Assembly: GCA_905221605.1 (NCBI GenBank)
Contig: CAJNDS010002690.1
Coordinates: 384,501-448,500, forward strand
Reading direction: 5' to 3'
Length of the DNA stretch: 64,000 nucleotides
From: Symbiodinium natans
Taxonomy: Eukaryota > Sar > Dinophyceae > Suessiales > Symbiodiniaceae
Part shown: positions 40,180 through 49,444 of the stretch, piece by piece
How the letters are laid out: each line of letters begins with the position of its first letter
Numbering within the stretch: position 1 is the stretch's first letter
The notes under the pieces: model-generated
Database searches by the model: none
What the model was told of the DNA's origin: nothing
What the model saw: the letters and a program-made list of their open reading frames with translations, nothing else
Position numbers and translations under genes: made by a program

Positions 40180-40288
40180 CCAGGGGGTCCATTTGTAGTA
40201 CCATTATGGATTTAGGTACAGTACCCAAAAACCCTTCTACATAGGGTTTTGGGGTACCTAAATCCAGAATGGTACTACAAATGGACCC
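40180..40288. mobile_element. Family I long palindromic element
   Basis: CCAGGGGGTCCATTTGTAGT ... ACTACAAATGGACCCTCTGG with an inner GGATTTAGGTACAGTACCC / GGGGTACCTAAATCC stem: nearly the whole ~105 bp folds as one hairpin. Directly followed by a CCCTAAA tract. No other full copy noticed in the window. Confidence 0.8.
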
Positions 40289-41621
40289 TCTGGGTAATAA
40301 ACCCTAAACCCTAAACCCTAAACCCTAAACCCTAAACCCTGCTTCACATCACTTCGGCGAACGTCCCCGCATGACGCAGCTCTATCGGCTCAGGCCTTCC
40401 CCCTCCCTCGTTTAGGGTGTCAGGGTTTTTGTCCGTGGTTGAGCCTCCATGGCAGGGTTCAGGGTTTAGGATTTAGGGTTTAGGATTTAGGGTTTGGGGT
40501 CTGGGGTTTGGGGTTTAGGGTGCAGGGTTTAGGGCTTAGGGTTTAGGGTTTAGGGTTTAGGGCACCCCAAACACCTTCAATCGTCATCCATACACTTTCG
40601 AAGCCCTTTTTTCTACCGGAGAGCCCAAACTCGTAGCTCCCTGCTTTTGGGGGGCACATACCGACGAGGATTTCGAGTTGAAGGGGCTCTTAGGGGTCCT
40701 TCCATGGGTTGGTTTAGAAAAAATCGCGTAGGATTTAGGGCAGAAGCATGTGGCTGCGCGCGGCACTTCAGGCTTGAAGGACTTAGGGTTTAGGGCCTAG
40801 GGTACCCTACACCCTAAATCCTAAACCTCCTAAATCCTAAACCCTAAACCCCTAAAGCATAAACCCTAAACCTATCTTCACGAACCCTAAACCCTAAACC
40901 CTATTTTCACGAGTTGAAGCCGGAAGCAAGCCTGGAAGCCTTCTCCCCGTCTCCAACGCCCCTACGATCTTGAAACAGTTGCTTTTTAATCACATGGGGT
41001 TCTGGGTTTGGGGAAAATGCAAGTTCATCATGCCACTATGCGTGGACCCTCCAGTTTAGGGTTTATAAGCTTTAGGATACTTTTGATTTTGTTTCCTGCA
41101 GTTTAGGGTTTAGGGTTTAGGGAGTTCAGGCTTTGCATAGAATCTCGGTTGCATCTGTTGCTCGAAGTGCCCCCCCCCCCCTCCAAGAAGATCCACCAGA
41201 GCAGTCCCTACACCCCGGTGGGGGGGGGAGGAAACCCCGGGGCGGCGAAAGCTGGCGCAAGAAAAGACCCAAACCCTAATTGGGTTGAGGGTTTAGGGTT
41301 TAAAACATCGGCCTCGGGAGGTGACAATCGCGGCCCTGTGCCTTTGCTGGCCTGGTGCGGCGGAGCGCGCAGTGGACTGAGGGGGCAAGGGGTTCAGGGT
41401 TTCCAGGCTGTGTCGGATGCCATGATGTATGGGTTCAGGCGCGCTCTTGCCCAGCAAAGTTTCACAAGGACTTGCTCTAGGCGTTGGATGCCAAAGCAGC
41501 CATGGATGTTGGGTTTTTTGAAAATGGGGGGATACCCTTTTTGCCCTTTAGGGGGATTCTTTTCGATTTAGGGGTATAAAAGGGGTACCCCGGTTTTGGG
41601 AAATACCCATGTGTCGGGGAG
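40289..41621. other. Tract-rich DNA with weak islands
   Basis: Candidate frames at ~40325-40400 (FGERPRMTQLYRLR) and ~41300-41500 (RALAQQSFTRTCSRRW), neither supported by a second signal. A decayed inverted repeat spans ~41518-41605 (GGGGGGATACCCTTTTT ... AAAAGGGGTACCCCGG) right before the terminal-exon-like island. Confidence 0.45.
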
Positions 41622-41714
41622 GCCAGCAAGGCAGCGTTGCTCGACCAAGTTCCTCTGCAAGAATTCTCCCACCAAGAGTTGCTTGGAGAACCCGCAAGTG
41701 CTTCGCATTTATGA
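41622..41714 (+). CDS. Terminal exon, unknown protein (ASKAALLDQVPLQEFSHQEL)
   Basis: After GTCGGGGAG|G, a 30-codon frame, ASKAALLDQVPLQEFSHQEL then LGEPASASHL, ends at TGA. High-quality composition with no low complexity. The preceding inverted-repeat element looks like its 3' splice site donor in the introner fashion. Confidence 0.6.
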   Translation, partial: ASKAALLDQVPLQEFSHQELLGEPASASHL

Positions 41715-41828
41715 CTCTAGCCCAAAACCCGAAGCACCTAGGTTCTGAAACGTTAACGCGCTAATCCCCAAAACCCTCAACGCTAAACTTGAAAGTCTAA
41801 AACCCTCAAGTTCTGGAATCCCTAAAGA

Positions 41829-41931
41829 CTCAGTAGCTGAATGAGTACACTTTACACTTTCTGGAATGCTAGAATCCCCGATAGAACGGAAAGTGTACAC
41901 TTTTCGGGGGCTTCTGAACTCAGCAGCTAAG
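41829..41931. mobile_element. Family E element with 4-bp duplication AAGA
   Basis: CTCAGTAGCTGAATGAGTAC ... TTCTGAACTCAGCAGCTAAG, flanked by AAGA on both sides (41825-41828; 41932-41935). Confidence 0.9.
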
Positions 41932-42179
41932 AAGACCCCTCCAGCCCTCAAGCTGCAGACCCTCACACCTTCAAGCCCTAAAAACCAAAGCCCTCAGCCC
42001 AAATACCCCCAAGCCCCAGAACCCTAAACCCTAAACCCTAATTTAAGAGCCTCCGGCTCAAGCCGCCGACCCCGCTGGAGCATAGTTGAAAGGTTTAAAC
42101 GCGCTCGTCAGCTCAAAGGATGCCAAACTGTGAAATGTTGGGACCCAAACAGGAGCTGAAGCCAGCTTGAAGGCCAGGG

Positions 42180-42270
42180 CATAGGGGGGGTAGAGGGGGG
42201 GGGTAGGGGGGGGGAGGGGTGGGGGGGGGGGGGGGGGGGGGCGTGGGGGGGGGGGGTAGGGGGGGGGGGG
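42180..42270. repeat. Poly-G rich block
   Basis: Runs of up to ~20 G broken by T/A/C. Likely polymerase slippage or assembly uncertainty; base count here should not be trusted. Similar runs: 43658-43681, 43795-43812, 45065-45080. Confidence 0.9.
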
Positions 42271-42803
42271 TGGGCGGGTTTTTTCCCAAAGGCCCCTATG
42301 TCCTGTGCGAAACCGCCTATGGTCCGTGAGTTTATGCGGTGTGGGTGGGCTGGCCCTCCATGGAAAAGCTGCCCGGGTACCCTCCCCTACCCCCCCCCCC
42401 CTATTTTGGGGGGGTAAGGAGGGAACCGCCAGGGTCGGCGGACCCTAAACCCTAATTCCCCAAGCCCCAGAACCCTAAACTCTGAGCCGCAAGCTCTAAG
42501 CCAAAAACCCTGAATCTTCAAGCCCAGGTTGCAAACCCGAAACCCTTCCTCAACACCTGCAAACCCTAAAACTTTAAACCTTAAACCCTAAACCCCAGAA
42601 CCTGAAACCCTAAAGCCCTAAACCCCAAAACACACCCTAAACCCTTCAACCCTAAGAGCCCCAAACATCTCCAACCCTAAACACTAAACCTCCCAAACCC
42701 TAAGCCCTCCTCAACGCCCCGAAAGACCACACCCTAAACCCCAAACCCTAAACCCTAGCCCTAAACCCCAAACCCTAAACCCGAAACCCCAAAAACCCCC
42801 GAG

Positions 42804-42878
42804 GCCCTTGAGGCTCACCTCGCCCTCGGCTTCGGCGACCCCAACGCCTCGGCCTTACAAGCAACTGCGCTCTTTGGG
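42804..42878 (+). CDS. Coding island ALEAHLALGFGDPNASALQA
   Basis: C-rich tract and CCCCCGAG|G upstream; GGGGGTAGGGTTTAGGG downstream. The 25-codon frame EALEAHLALGFGDPNAS..LQATALFG is strongly protein-like. Unrecognised. Confidence 0.6.
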
Positions 42879-43076
42879 GGTAGGGTTTAGGGTTTAGGGT
42901 TTAGGGTTCAGGGTTTAGGGTTTAGGGTTTAGGGTTTAGGGTTTGGGAGTCAGGGTTTAGGGTTTAGGATTCAGGGTTTGGGTTTAGGATTCAGGGCTTT
43001 GGGTTTGGGATTCAGGGTGTAGTGTTTAGGGTTGAGGATTCAGAAACCCTAAGCCCTAACCCCTAATCCCCAAACG

Positions 43077-43127
43077 CTGAAGCTGGGGAACCTGGTTGTG
43101 GGGAATCCTGTTCACGAGTTGGGCTAA
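43077..43127 (+). CDS. Coding island LKLGNLVVGNPVHELG
   Basis: Between a C-rich tract (CCCCAAACG) and a G-rich tract. It ends in TAA at 43125 or splices before it (GGGCTAAGCAGGG). Short, but clearly unlike the repeats. Confidence 0.5.
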   Translation: MKLGNLVVGNPVHELG

Positions 43128-43460
43128 GCAGGGTAGGGTGTAAGGTTTAGGGTTTAGGGTTTAGGGTTTAGGGTTTAGGGTTTAGGGTTTAGGGTTCAGG
43201 GTTCAGGGTTCAGGGTTCAGGGTTCAGGGTTTAGGGTCTTCTATCGGTCTGCCTGGCTCTGCGATTTTTCAAGGGATTATGATTCGTACCCCTAAGGTTG
43301 TACTCCTAAAGGTTTCCTCTAATACGCTCCGAATATGGCCCTCATATCACCTTATATGCTACTTGTTAGCGAATTATAGCTGTACATATACCTGTGCTTA
43401 TAAACAACCCTAAACCCTGAACCCTCAACCCGAAACCCTAAACGCGAAACCCTTTCAAGC

Positions 43461-43523
43461 CTGCTTCAGGATGAGCCTTTTCCAACCTACGCCTCCGCGG
43501 AGAATCGGGACCGGCACCCCTAA
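43461..43523 (+). CDS. Coding island LLQDEPFPTYASAENRDRHP
   Basis: After CTTTCAAG. The 20-codon frame ends at the TAA of CCCCTAAAG. Unrecognised. Confidence 0.5.
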   Translation: MLQDEPFPTYASAENRDRHP

Positions 43524-43859
43524 AGTGCCTCGGTTTCGGGTTTGGGGTCTAGGGTTTGGGGTGTAGGGTTTAGGGTTTAGGGTTTGGGGTTTAGGGCTTA
43601 GGGTTTGGGGTTTAGGGTTAGAGGTTGGGGCTTTAAGGGGATTTGGTGGTTTTACAGGGGGGGGGGGGGGGGGGGGGGGGGTTGTGGGCTTTGGGGTTTA
43701 GAGCTTTTAGGTTTTTAGGGCTGAGCAGTTTGGGGGTTTATGGGTTTAGTTTAAGGGTTTGCACGGTTGCCGAATTAGGGGTTCAAGGATGTTGGGGGGG
43801 GGGGGGGGGGGGCCCTATTGGATGGAGGTTTGTAGGGTTAAGGGTCTTTTTTCTGGTAG

Positions 43860-43993
43860 AGTTTGCGTGGTTGGCGAAGTTGATTAAGAAGATTAGAGCC
43901 GCCAAGTCAGAACACGCTAAACATGACAGGATCCGTAGGATACTTGCGACGGGCGCTAGAGACGAACATGCTGACGGTTTGAGAACCCTATAA
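43860..43993 (+). CDS. Basic helical coding island (KLIKKIRAAKSEHAKHDRIR)
   Basis: Frame EFAWLAKLIKKIRAAKSEHA continuing KHDRIRRILATGARDEHADG, Lys/Arg/Ala-rich and helix-like, ~44 codons. Its TAA sits in the first bases of the family C element at 43992, so in the mRNA the element may be removed as an intron and the frame may continue. Unrecognised. Confidence 0.6.
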
Positions 43994-44098
43994 GGGTCCA
44001 TGTACCCATGTAGTATATACTTGGGCCATAAAGCTACTATATAGGAACCCTTTTAGGGCCCAAGTATATACCATAGTATAGGGACATGGACCCTTTGG
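43992..44098. mobile_element. Family C element
   Basis: AAGGGTCCATGTACCCATGT ... GGGACATGGACCCTTTGGGG with the inner TATACTTGGGCC / GGGCCCAAGTATATA stem. Confidence 0.88.
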
Positions 44099-44162
44099 GG
44101 AAGGGAGGTTGTGTACCAGGGCTTCCATCCACTTCTGTACGGCTGTCATCAAAGCCTACTAT

Positions 44163-44262
44163 TTGCATAAGAACCCTCCCAAGAAGTACAGGATACATTT
44201 TCTTCAGAAGGGCAACATAGGGATTATTCATTTATTTGTTGGGGGTTCTTAAGCAAACAGTA
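44163..44262. mobile_element. Family G element after a short coding island
   Basis: TTTGCATAAGAACCCTCCC ... GGGGGTTCTTAAGCAAACAG. The preceding frame SIHFCTAVIKAYYLHK (~44127-44168) runs into its left arm. Confidence 0.75.
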
Positions 44263-44831
44263 GAAGCCTGAGAGCCGCATTGGGACAATCGCGCGGTCTG
44301 AGACCAACATCACGCCAATTGGGGATCTTCTTTTGTTGCATGCTTTTTGATGGGTTGTCTTGGAGATCAAGCGGGCTTAGGGTTTAGAGTTCAGGGTTTA
44401 GGGCTTTACGGAGGTTGGAACTTTGAGAGGGTCTCCGCTCCAAGGCAACAAAGTACAGGGGTTTCGCTTGGAGCGAGACCCCGAGCAAACCACACATTGG
44501 TAGTTTCCTAAATGAGGGTCTTTTTTTGGTACCCATTTTGAGGCGACGCCCTTTAACAAGGGATCCCCCAAAGGGATCCTAATTGAGAGAAACCCACATC
44601 GCCCTCGCCGTGCGTTGTTCACTGTAGTCTGTAGAGGTAGAATATCAACCCACAGCACCTGCCCACCTCATGTGAGTTTCGGGCTTATCAATGGCAAGGC
44701 TTTGCGTATATGCTCAAAACCAAGAAGCCCTAAGCCCCAAAACTAAACACTAAACCCTAAACCTTAAACCCTAAACCCTAAACCTTAAACCCTAAACCCT
44801 AAACCCTAAACCCTCGACCACTCCGCCCCAG

Positions 44832-45023
44832 ACACAAGCTGTGCGTCCTGGCAGGAGGCCGACTTGCGCTCGCTCACGAAGCGGCTGCAACACCACGCAT
44901 CGGTCTCACTTGTCGCACAGAATGGCCCCCTAAGTCCAGTCCATCGAAGTGAGAGGAGTCGCGGCACCCCGGCATCCGAAATCCCCGACCTGCGCACCTC
45001 CAGTAACTTGACAACCTTGCCTC
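44832..45023 (+). CDS. Coding island EADLRSLTKRLQHHASVSLV
   Basis: A long array of CCCTAAA/CCTTAAA upstream and the acceptor GCCCCAG. The frame DTSCASWQEADLRSLTKRL continues through QHHASVSLVAQNG to SRGTPASEIPDLRTSSN, ~62 codons, ending where a family B left arm begins (AGGACCCAGAGTAGGCCC). Unrecognised; probably the same gene as 43860. Confidence 0.55.
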
Positions 45024-45122
45024 CCTATGAACGAGGACCCAGAGTAGGCCCTTTTTTTTTTTTTGGGGGGGGGGGGGGGTTTAGGGTTTTAGGGTTTAGG
45101 GTTTATGGTTTAGGGTTAGGCT

Positions 45123-45234
45123 AGGACCCAGAGTAGGCCCCTATTCCCCTGTCTTTAGGGTTTAGGGGTTCCCTGTTAAGCCCCTTTAAGCCAACAAGGG
45201 AACCCTTTTTATTCCTAGGTTACTCCTCGGGTCT
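45123..45234. mobile_element. Family B element, with a second left arm 100 bp upstream
   Basis: Complete copy AGGACCCAGAGTAGGCCC ... TTACTCCTCGGGTCT. The identical left arm also occurs at 45028-45052, followed by T and G runs and a TTTAGGG tract. The tract thus lies between a duplicated arm and the intact element. Confidence 0.85.
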
Positions 45235-45554
45235 AGATGAACTAGGGTTTAGGTTAAGGTTCTTTGGCCCGGATATTACCCAGGTTAGTTCAGGGTTTTC
45301 CTCCACGCTTTGGGGTGCCCTTCAGCCTGAAACTTCAGGGTTGAGGGCCTGGCATCCATGACCCTGTGTAGGGTGTAGGGGTGAGGCTAAGCCCTAAACC
45401 CTAAACCCTAAAACCCTAAACCCTAAACCGCTTACGGTTTCGGCTTTCGCCCTTAACCCGAAGCCCTTCACTCCAAGACCTAAGCCGCCGCACACCCTCA
45501 GCCCTGCCTTTGACTCCAAACAAACCTGCTAGACCCTAAGCCCGATACCTCGAA

Positions 45555-45655
45555 ACCCTAAACCCTAAACCCTAAACCCTAAACCCTAAACCCTAAACCC
45601 TAAACCCTAAACCCTAAACCCTAAACCCTAAACCCTAAACCCTAAACCCTAAACC
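45555..45655. repeat. Long (CCCTAAA)n array
   Basis: About 14 pure units upstream of the EYQDKFKTSDKDA island, mirrored downstream by TTTAGGG/GCTTAGGG tracts (45768-45880). Confidence 0.9.
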
Positions 45656-45727
45656 CAGTAGCCCCTAAACCCCGCAACCCCGAACCCTCTGCTTTGGGCC
45701 GAGGTGAGCCCCACAGGGCCTCTCCAG

Positions 45728-45767
45728 GAGTATCAGGACAAGTTCAAGACAAGTGACAAGGACGCGG
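45728..45767 (+). CDS. Microexon-like island EYQDKFKTSDKDA
   Basis: 40 nt between CCTCTCCAG|G and GCGG|GTTTAGGG. A second island with the same EYQD start lies at 47485, so these may be exons of one gene with a repeated motif or an exon duplication. Confidence 0.6.
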
Positions 45768-46157
45768 GTTTAGGGTTTAGGGCTTAGGGTTTAGGGTTTA
45801 GGGCTTAGGGTTTAGGGTTTAGGGTTTAGGGGTTTAGGGTTTAGTGGATTAAGGGTTTACGGTTTAGGGGTTTAGGGGGTTAGGGTCCAGAGTTTAGGCA
45901 TTCATAGGGATCTACGTTTTATGGTTTAGGGTTTCGGCTTTTTGGTTCGGGTTTAGGGGTTTAGCTCAGTCTCCGAGTTTGGCAACGTCAACAGGGGCGT
46001 TTGGGCCTTGATTGCCTCTCAGGGTTTAGGGTTTAGGGTTTAGGGATTAGAGTTTAGTAGGGTCGACTTCTTTTTTGGGTTTGGGTCAACTCTTACGGCT
46101 TACTCTAAAGGGGTGTCAGGAGGGACCCCTGGAAGAGACCCTTAATCTTATTACCCC

Positions 46158-46280
46158 ATATATCCTGTATATGGGTGGCTGTCAAAATTATGATCCCTTT
46201 TTTGGGGTACCCTAAATACTAGCTGCCGTTTTTTGACAGGGATCCAAATAGGGACCATAATTTTGACAACCACCTATATA
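46158..46280. mobile_element. Family J inverted-repeat element
   Basis: TATATGGGTGGCTGTCAAAA ... ATTTTGACAACCACCTATAT; inner ATTATGATCCCTTTTTTGG / AAATAGGGACCATAAT. About 120 bp; no second copy noticed. Confidence 0.8.
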
Positions 46281-46481
46281 TACCTTGTTTCGTCCCTAGA
46301 TAGCTCAGAAGCCCCTGAAACAACCCCGCAATAACCTTAAGGTAAGGGTCCCTCCTTTAGTCCCTTACCCTAAACTTTAAAACCCTAAAGCCTAACCCTA
46401 AACCCTAGACCCTAGACCCTAAACCCCCTAAACCCTCACCCCTTGTAAGGATCCTTCCTTTAACTTCCTTGATTGATGCAG

Positions 46482-46550
46482 CCTCCTGCAACCATGCAGC
46501 TCATGGCCGCCGTTGACACATGGGACGCCGACCTTGCAGAGTGTGTTCAG
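46482..46550 (+). CDS. Coding island MQLMAAVDTWDADLAECVQ
   Basis: After TTGATTGATGCAG, frame PPATMQLMAAVDTWDADLAE ends CVQ at a GGTTTAGGG tract. The ATG may be internal. Unrecognised; fits with the EYQD islands on either side. Confidence 0.55.
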
Positions 46551-47484
46551 GGTTTAGGGTTTGGGGTTTAGGGTTTCGGTTTTCGTCTGGGAGGCAAGGT
46601 GATCGAACCGCAACGCCTTGTTTCGCCTAGAACCCGAAACCCTAAACCCCAATTGAACCCTGAAGCGAGGATCAGAAGCGAGGAATATCATGCGTGCGGC
46701 AATAAGAAAAGAAAAGAAAAAGCCGCACAAACGAACGCACACTATTAATATTCTCACGCCCATATAATTCTTTTGTTTCGGGCGTGTTAATTGTGCGTTC
46801 ATGACTTCGTTCTCTTCATTCACGCATTAATAATATAATTCGCGCGTTACCTTGCAATTATATTATTACTGCGCTCACTGCGTTCACTGCGTTCTCTTAA
46901 TATAGGATGTGCCCGTGGATAGGATCTCAAAGCCCTGGGTGATTGGTTAATATAGGATTTCCTCTTCCAAAAGGTGTAGCGTGTGGAAAAGCCCCAAGGA
47001 TACGAAAGGTAAAGCCCCTAGAAACTGATGAACCAAAAGACGCAGGAAACAAGACAAGGATACTAATGGTGAGTGCGGTTGTACGGGCGGTCAGTCTCAA
47101 AGGGGAAGATTCCTAGAGGTTAAGTGAACTCTACTGGTAAGGTCTCAAGGTGTGATAAGAACTAGACCAAGAACTCAAGACCTTTTCACCCGGTTCCAAG
47201 AAGAGATTCGTGAAGGAAACTAGACCACTGATTCCAAGGGTGTGAACGTATGGGCGAATATAATACAAGCGCCCCTAATAATATACTAAATTACAAGGAA
47301 CCGCGTGAATTTAGTATATTGTTTAAGGGCGCGTATATAATTCGCCCATGTGTTCACGGTTTCGTTCATAATATTCATACGCCCTTCATGCGTTAACTTA
47401 TAAGGGCGTATTAATATTACTCTCTTCACTTATAAGGACGAAATCAGAGGCTCATTGGTCCTTAAACCCTATACCGCCCCCAAG
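46551..47484. other. AT-rich spacer with short inverted repeats
   Basis: Few telomere-like tracts here. Palindromes around TAATATTATTAATACGCCC-like motifs (46740-46860; 47270-47420: ACTAAATTACAAGGAACC ... GAATTTAGTATATTG). No coding island seen. Confidence 0.55.
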
Positions 47485-47548
47485 GAGTACCAAGACGCAG
47501 CCGAAGGCATGTACAAGTCCCTGAACAAATTCCAGGAGTCGGTGTGGG
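47485..47548 (+). CDS. Coding island EYQDAAEGMYKSLNKFQESV
   Basis: CCCCCAAG|G acceptor, ~21 codons of amphipathic helix ending VW, then GGCCC leading into a family C element (47564). Shares EYQD with 45728. Unrecognised family. Confidence 0.62.
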
Positions 47549-47563
47549 GCCCAATTGAAACCC

Positions 47564-47669
47564 AAAGGGTCCATGTACCTGTATAGTATATACTTGGGCC
47601 TTAAAGGGGTTCCCATATAGTAGCTTTAGGGCCCAAGTATATACTACATGTGTACATGGACCCTTAGGG
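47564..47669. mobile_element. Family C element
   Basis: AAGGGTCCATGTACCTGTAT ... ATGTGTACATGGACCCTTAG. It directly abuts the 3' end of the preceding coding island. Confidence 0.88.
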
Positions 47670-48021
47670 AAAAGAGAGCGGGGTGCTGGGCGGATCAGGT
47701 TGTAAGAATGTTTGCAGAACTGCAGAACCCGGGGTGCGTTGGGACTTGGCTTGAGTTTGAGGCACTGGCTTCATGTACGGGAGGCGGAATCGCGGACAAG
47801 ACAGTTTGGTGAGATGGTTTTAGGGTTTTGAACTAGTGTTTGTAGGGATGGTCGTTGTCAAGAATATGTATTGCCTGTGAGGGTCAGATTGATTGGTCGA
47901 GTCTCTATGGTGTTTGCAGGTTTGGCTGCCGTTCACAAGTGCGATCAACTTTTCATGCTATTTCCAGTATGACACTGTGGAGAGTCAGCTTGTTTATTCC
48001 ACATCTTCGCAACCTTCACCA

Positions 48022-48230
48022 CTTGGAGGTTCATGGGTACTTATAACCCCAATCATAAGTCTACTTGTAAGCTACTTAGGGGACTTAGGGGGTTTATAAG
48101 TACAGTTACAACTAGAGTTATAAGTGCCCATGAACCTCCAAGCATACATATACTTGGGCCTTAAAGGGGTTCCCATATAGTAGCTTTAGGGCCCAAGTAT
48201 ATACTATATGGGTACATGGACCCTTAGGGA
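48022..48230. mobile_element. Nested/adjacent elements: family M (48022-48142) and a family C remnant (48143-48230)
   Basis: M: CTTGGAGGTTCATGGGTACT ... AGTGCCCATGAACCTCCAAG. It has replaced the left arm of a C element whose remainder (ACTTGGGCCTTAAAGG ... GGTACATGGACCCTTAGGG) follows at once. M has CTTGG/CCAAG ends like family A. Confidence 0.8.
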
Positions 48231-48260
48231 CCAGATGTACAACGCAATTCCTGCGCCCAG

Positions 48261-48314
48261 ATCGCGGAGTTCCGCGGCAAGATCGCGGATGCGAACAGCC
48301 CCACGGCTACGTAG
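48261..48314 (+). CDS. Terminal-exon-like island IAEFRGKIADANSPTAT
   Basis: CTGCGCCCAG acceptor, 17 codons and TAG. Just downstream is another family C copy (48318-48488) containing (TA)n. Either the gene ends here or the TAG is spliced out with the element. Confidence 0.55.
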   Translation: MAEFRGKIADANSPTAT

Positions 48315-48317
48315 TTT

Positions 48318-48488
48318 AAAGGGTCCCCAGGTACCTCTTTAGTAAGAAGCTTGGGCCTGAAAGAGGTTTCTTAAAAGTAGCTTTAGGGCTCAAGTATATA
48401 TATATATATATTAGAAGCATATATATATATATATATTAGAAACACATATATATATATATATTGTTTTTTGGTTCATGGACCCTTAGGC
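48318..48488. mobile_element. Family C element expanded by (TA)n
   Basis: AAAGGGTCCCCAGGTACC ... GGTTCATGGACCCTTAGG; the right half contains three TATATATATATA runs separated by TTAGAA(G/A)CA. Confidence 0.75.
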
Positions 48489-48915
48489 CCTTAGGTGATC
48501 CTACAGCTTCAGGCTGCGGTGAACTTTTACGATCCCCATACCTTCTTTGGATCTCATTCTCTTCATATATTCAAAGGAACTCATTTTCTGAACCTGAACC
48601 CTCAATTCCTGTTGAGTATCAGGGCAGCTAGAGCCCAAAACCCTAAAGCGTCGCCTCGGATGCCCAGTAGTAAAGCCCTGACAGCCCTCGTCATGCTGGT
48701 GTGCCAATCTTGACACTCCAAAGCCCCCCCCCCCCCCCCAACCTCAGCCTCCTCAGTCTCTCGTATATACCTGAGTTTAGGTTTAGGTTTAGGGTTTAGG
48801 GTTTAGGGTTTAGGGTTTAGGTTTTAGGGTTTAGGGTGTAGGAAGCCCTCAACCTGCAAACGCCTACCCTACTACACCCCTGAACTCTACGCCCGACACC
48901 CCCAAACATGCTCAG

Positions 48916-48962
48916 GCGAGAAGATCGAGAAGACCAAGGAGAAGATGTCGGCTCGACCCCCG
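48916..48962 (+). CDS. Lys/Glu-rich microexon-like island GEKIEKTKEKMSARPP
   Basis: 47 nt from CATGCTCAG|GC to CCCCG|GTTTAGGG. A charged helix. Likely the same gene as the EYQD islands. Confidence 0.58.
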
Positions 48963-49084
48963 GTTTAGGGTTTAGGGTTTAGGGTTTAGGATTTAGGGTT
49001 TCGGGGTTGAAGTTCCGCGTTTTATAGGATTTAGGGGTCTCCGGTTGAAGGGTTGAGGTGTCAACCTGGGACTTTTTCCTACAG

Positions 49085-49225
49085 ATTTCCAGCAGTTACC
49101 CCTTACTTCGTAGGCGGAATTCATACTTGAAGCTGCAGGAGGAGTTGGAAAGTGTCTCTTTTGCTGAGCTTGGTCGCCCCTCGCCGGCTCCCGGTGGCGA
49201 CGTCTTCGCAACTTTCTGCGCTTGA
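49085..49225 (+). CDS. Terminal-exon-like island with KLQEELESVSFAELG
   Basis: TTTTTCCTACAG acceptor; ~46 codons, ISSSYPLLRRRNSYLKLQEE then LESVSFAELGRPSPAPGGD, ending TGA. Non-repetitive, protein-like. Plausible C-terminus of the gene made of the 45.7-49 kb islands. Confidence 0.6.
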   Translation: MSSSYPLLRRRNSYLKLQEELESVSFAELGRPSPAPGGDVFATFCA

Positions 49226-49402
49226 GGGATTTGGGGTTTAGGGCTTAGTGTAGTCCACGACCACGAACAGCCACACTGTGGCGTGTGCAATGAGGCACCG
49301 AGGAGCCGGCTAGCCTAAATCCGAGACCCAAACCCCCAAACCCTAAACCCTAAACCCTAAACCTGGCGACCTTCATTTTGTTCGTGGTCCCCCGCCCCCC
49401 AG

Positions 49403-49444
49403 AACAAGCGCGTGCAAGTCAGGCCAAACTTCCGGGAGTTCGAG
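49403..49444 (+). CDS. Microexon-like island NKRVQVRPNFREFE
   Basis: 42 nt from CCCCCCAG to GAG|GCAAGCC (a GC donor). Followed by TTTAGGG tracts. Unrecognised. Confidence 0.55.

Noticed and set aside
44398-44658. 86-codon minus-strand frame
   Set aside because: It spans a decayed inverted repeat (TTTCCTAAATGAGGGTC ... GGGATCCTAATTGAGAGAAA) and has no support as a gene.
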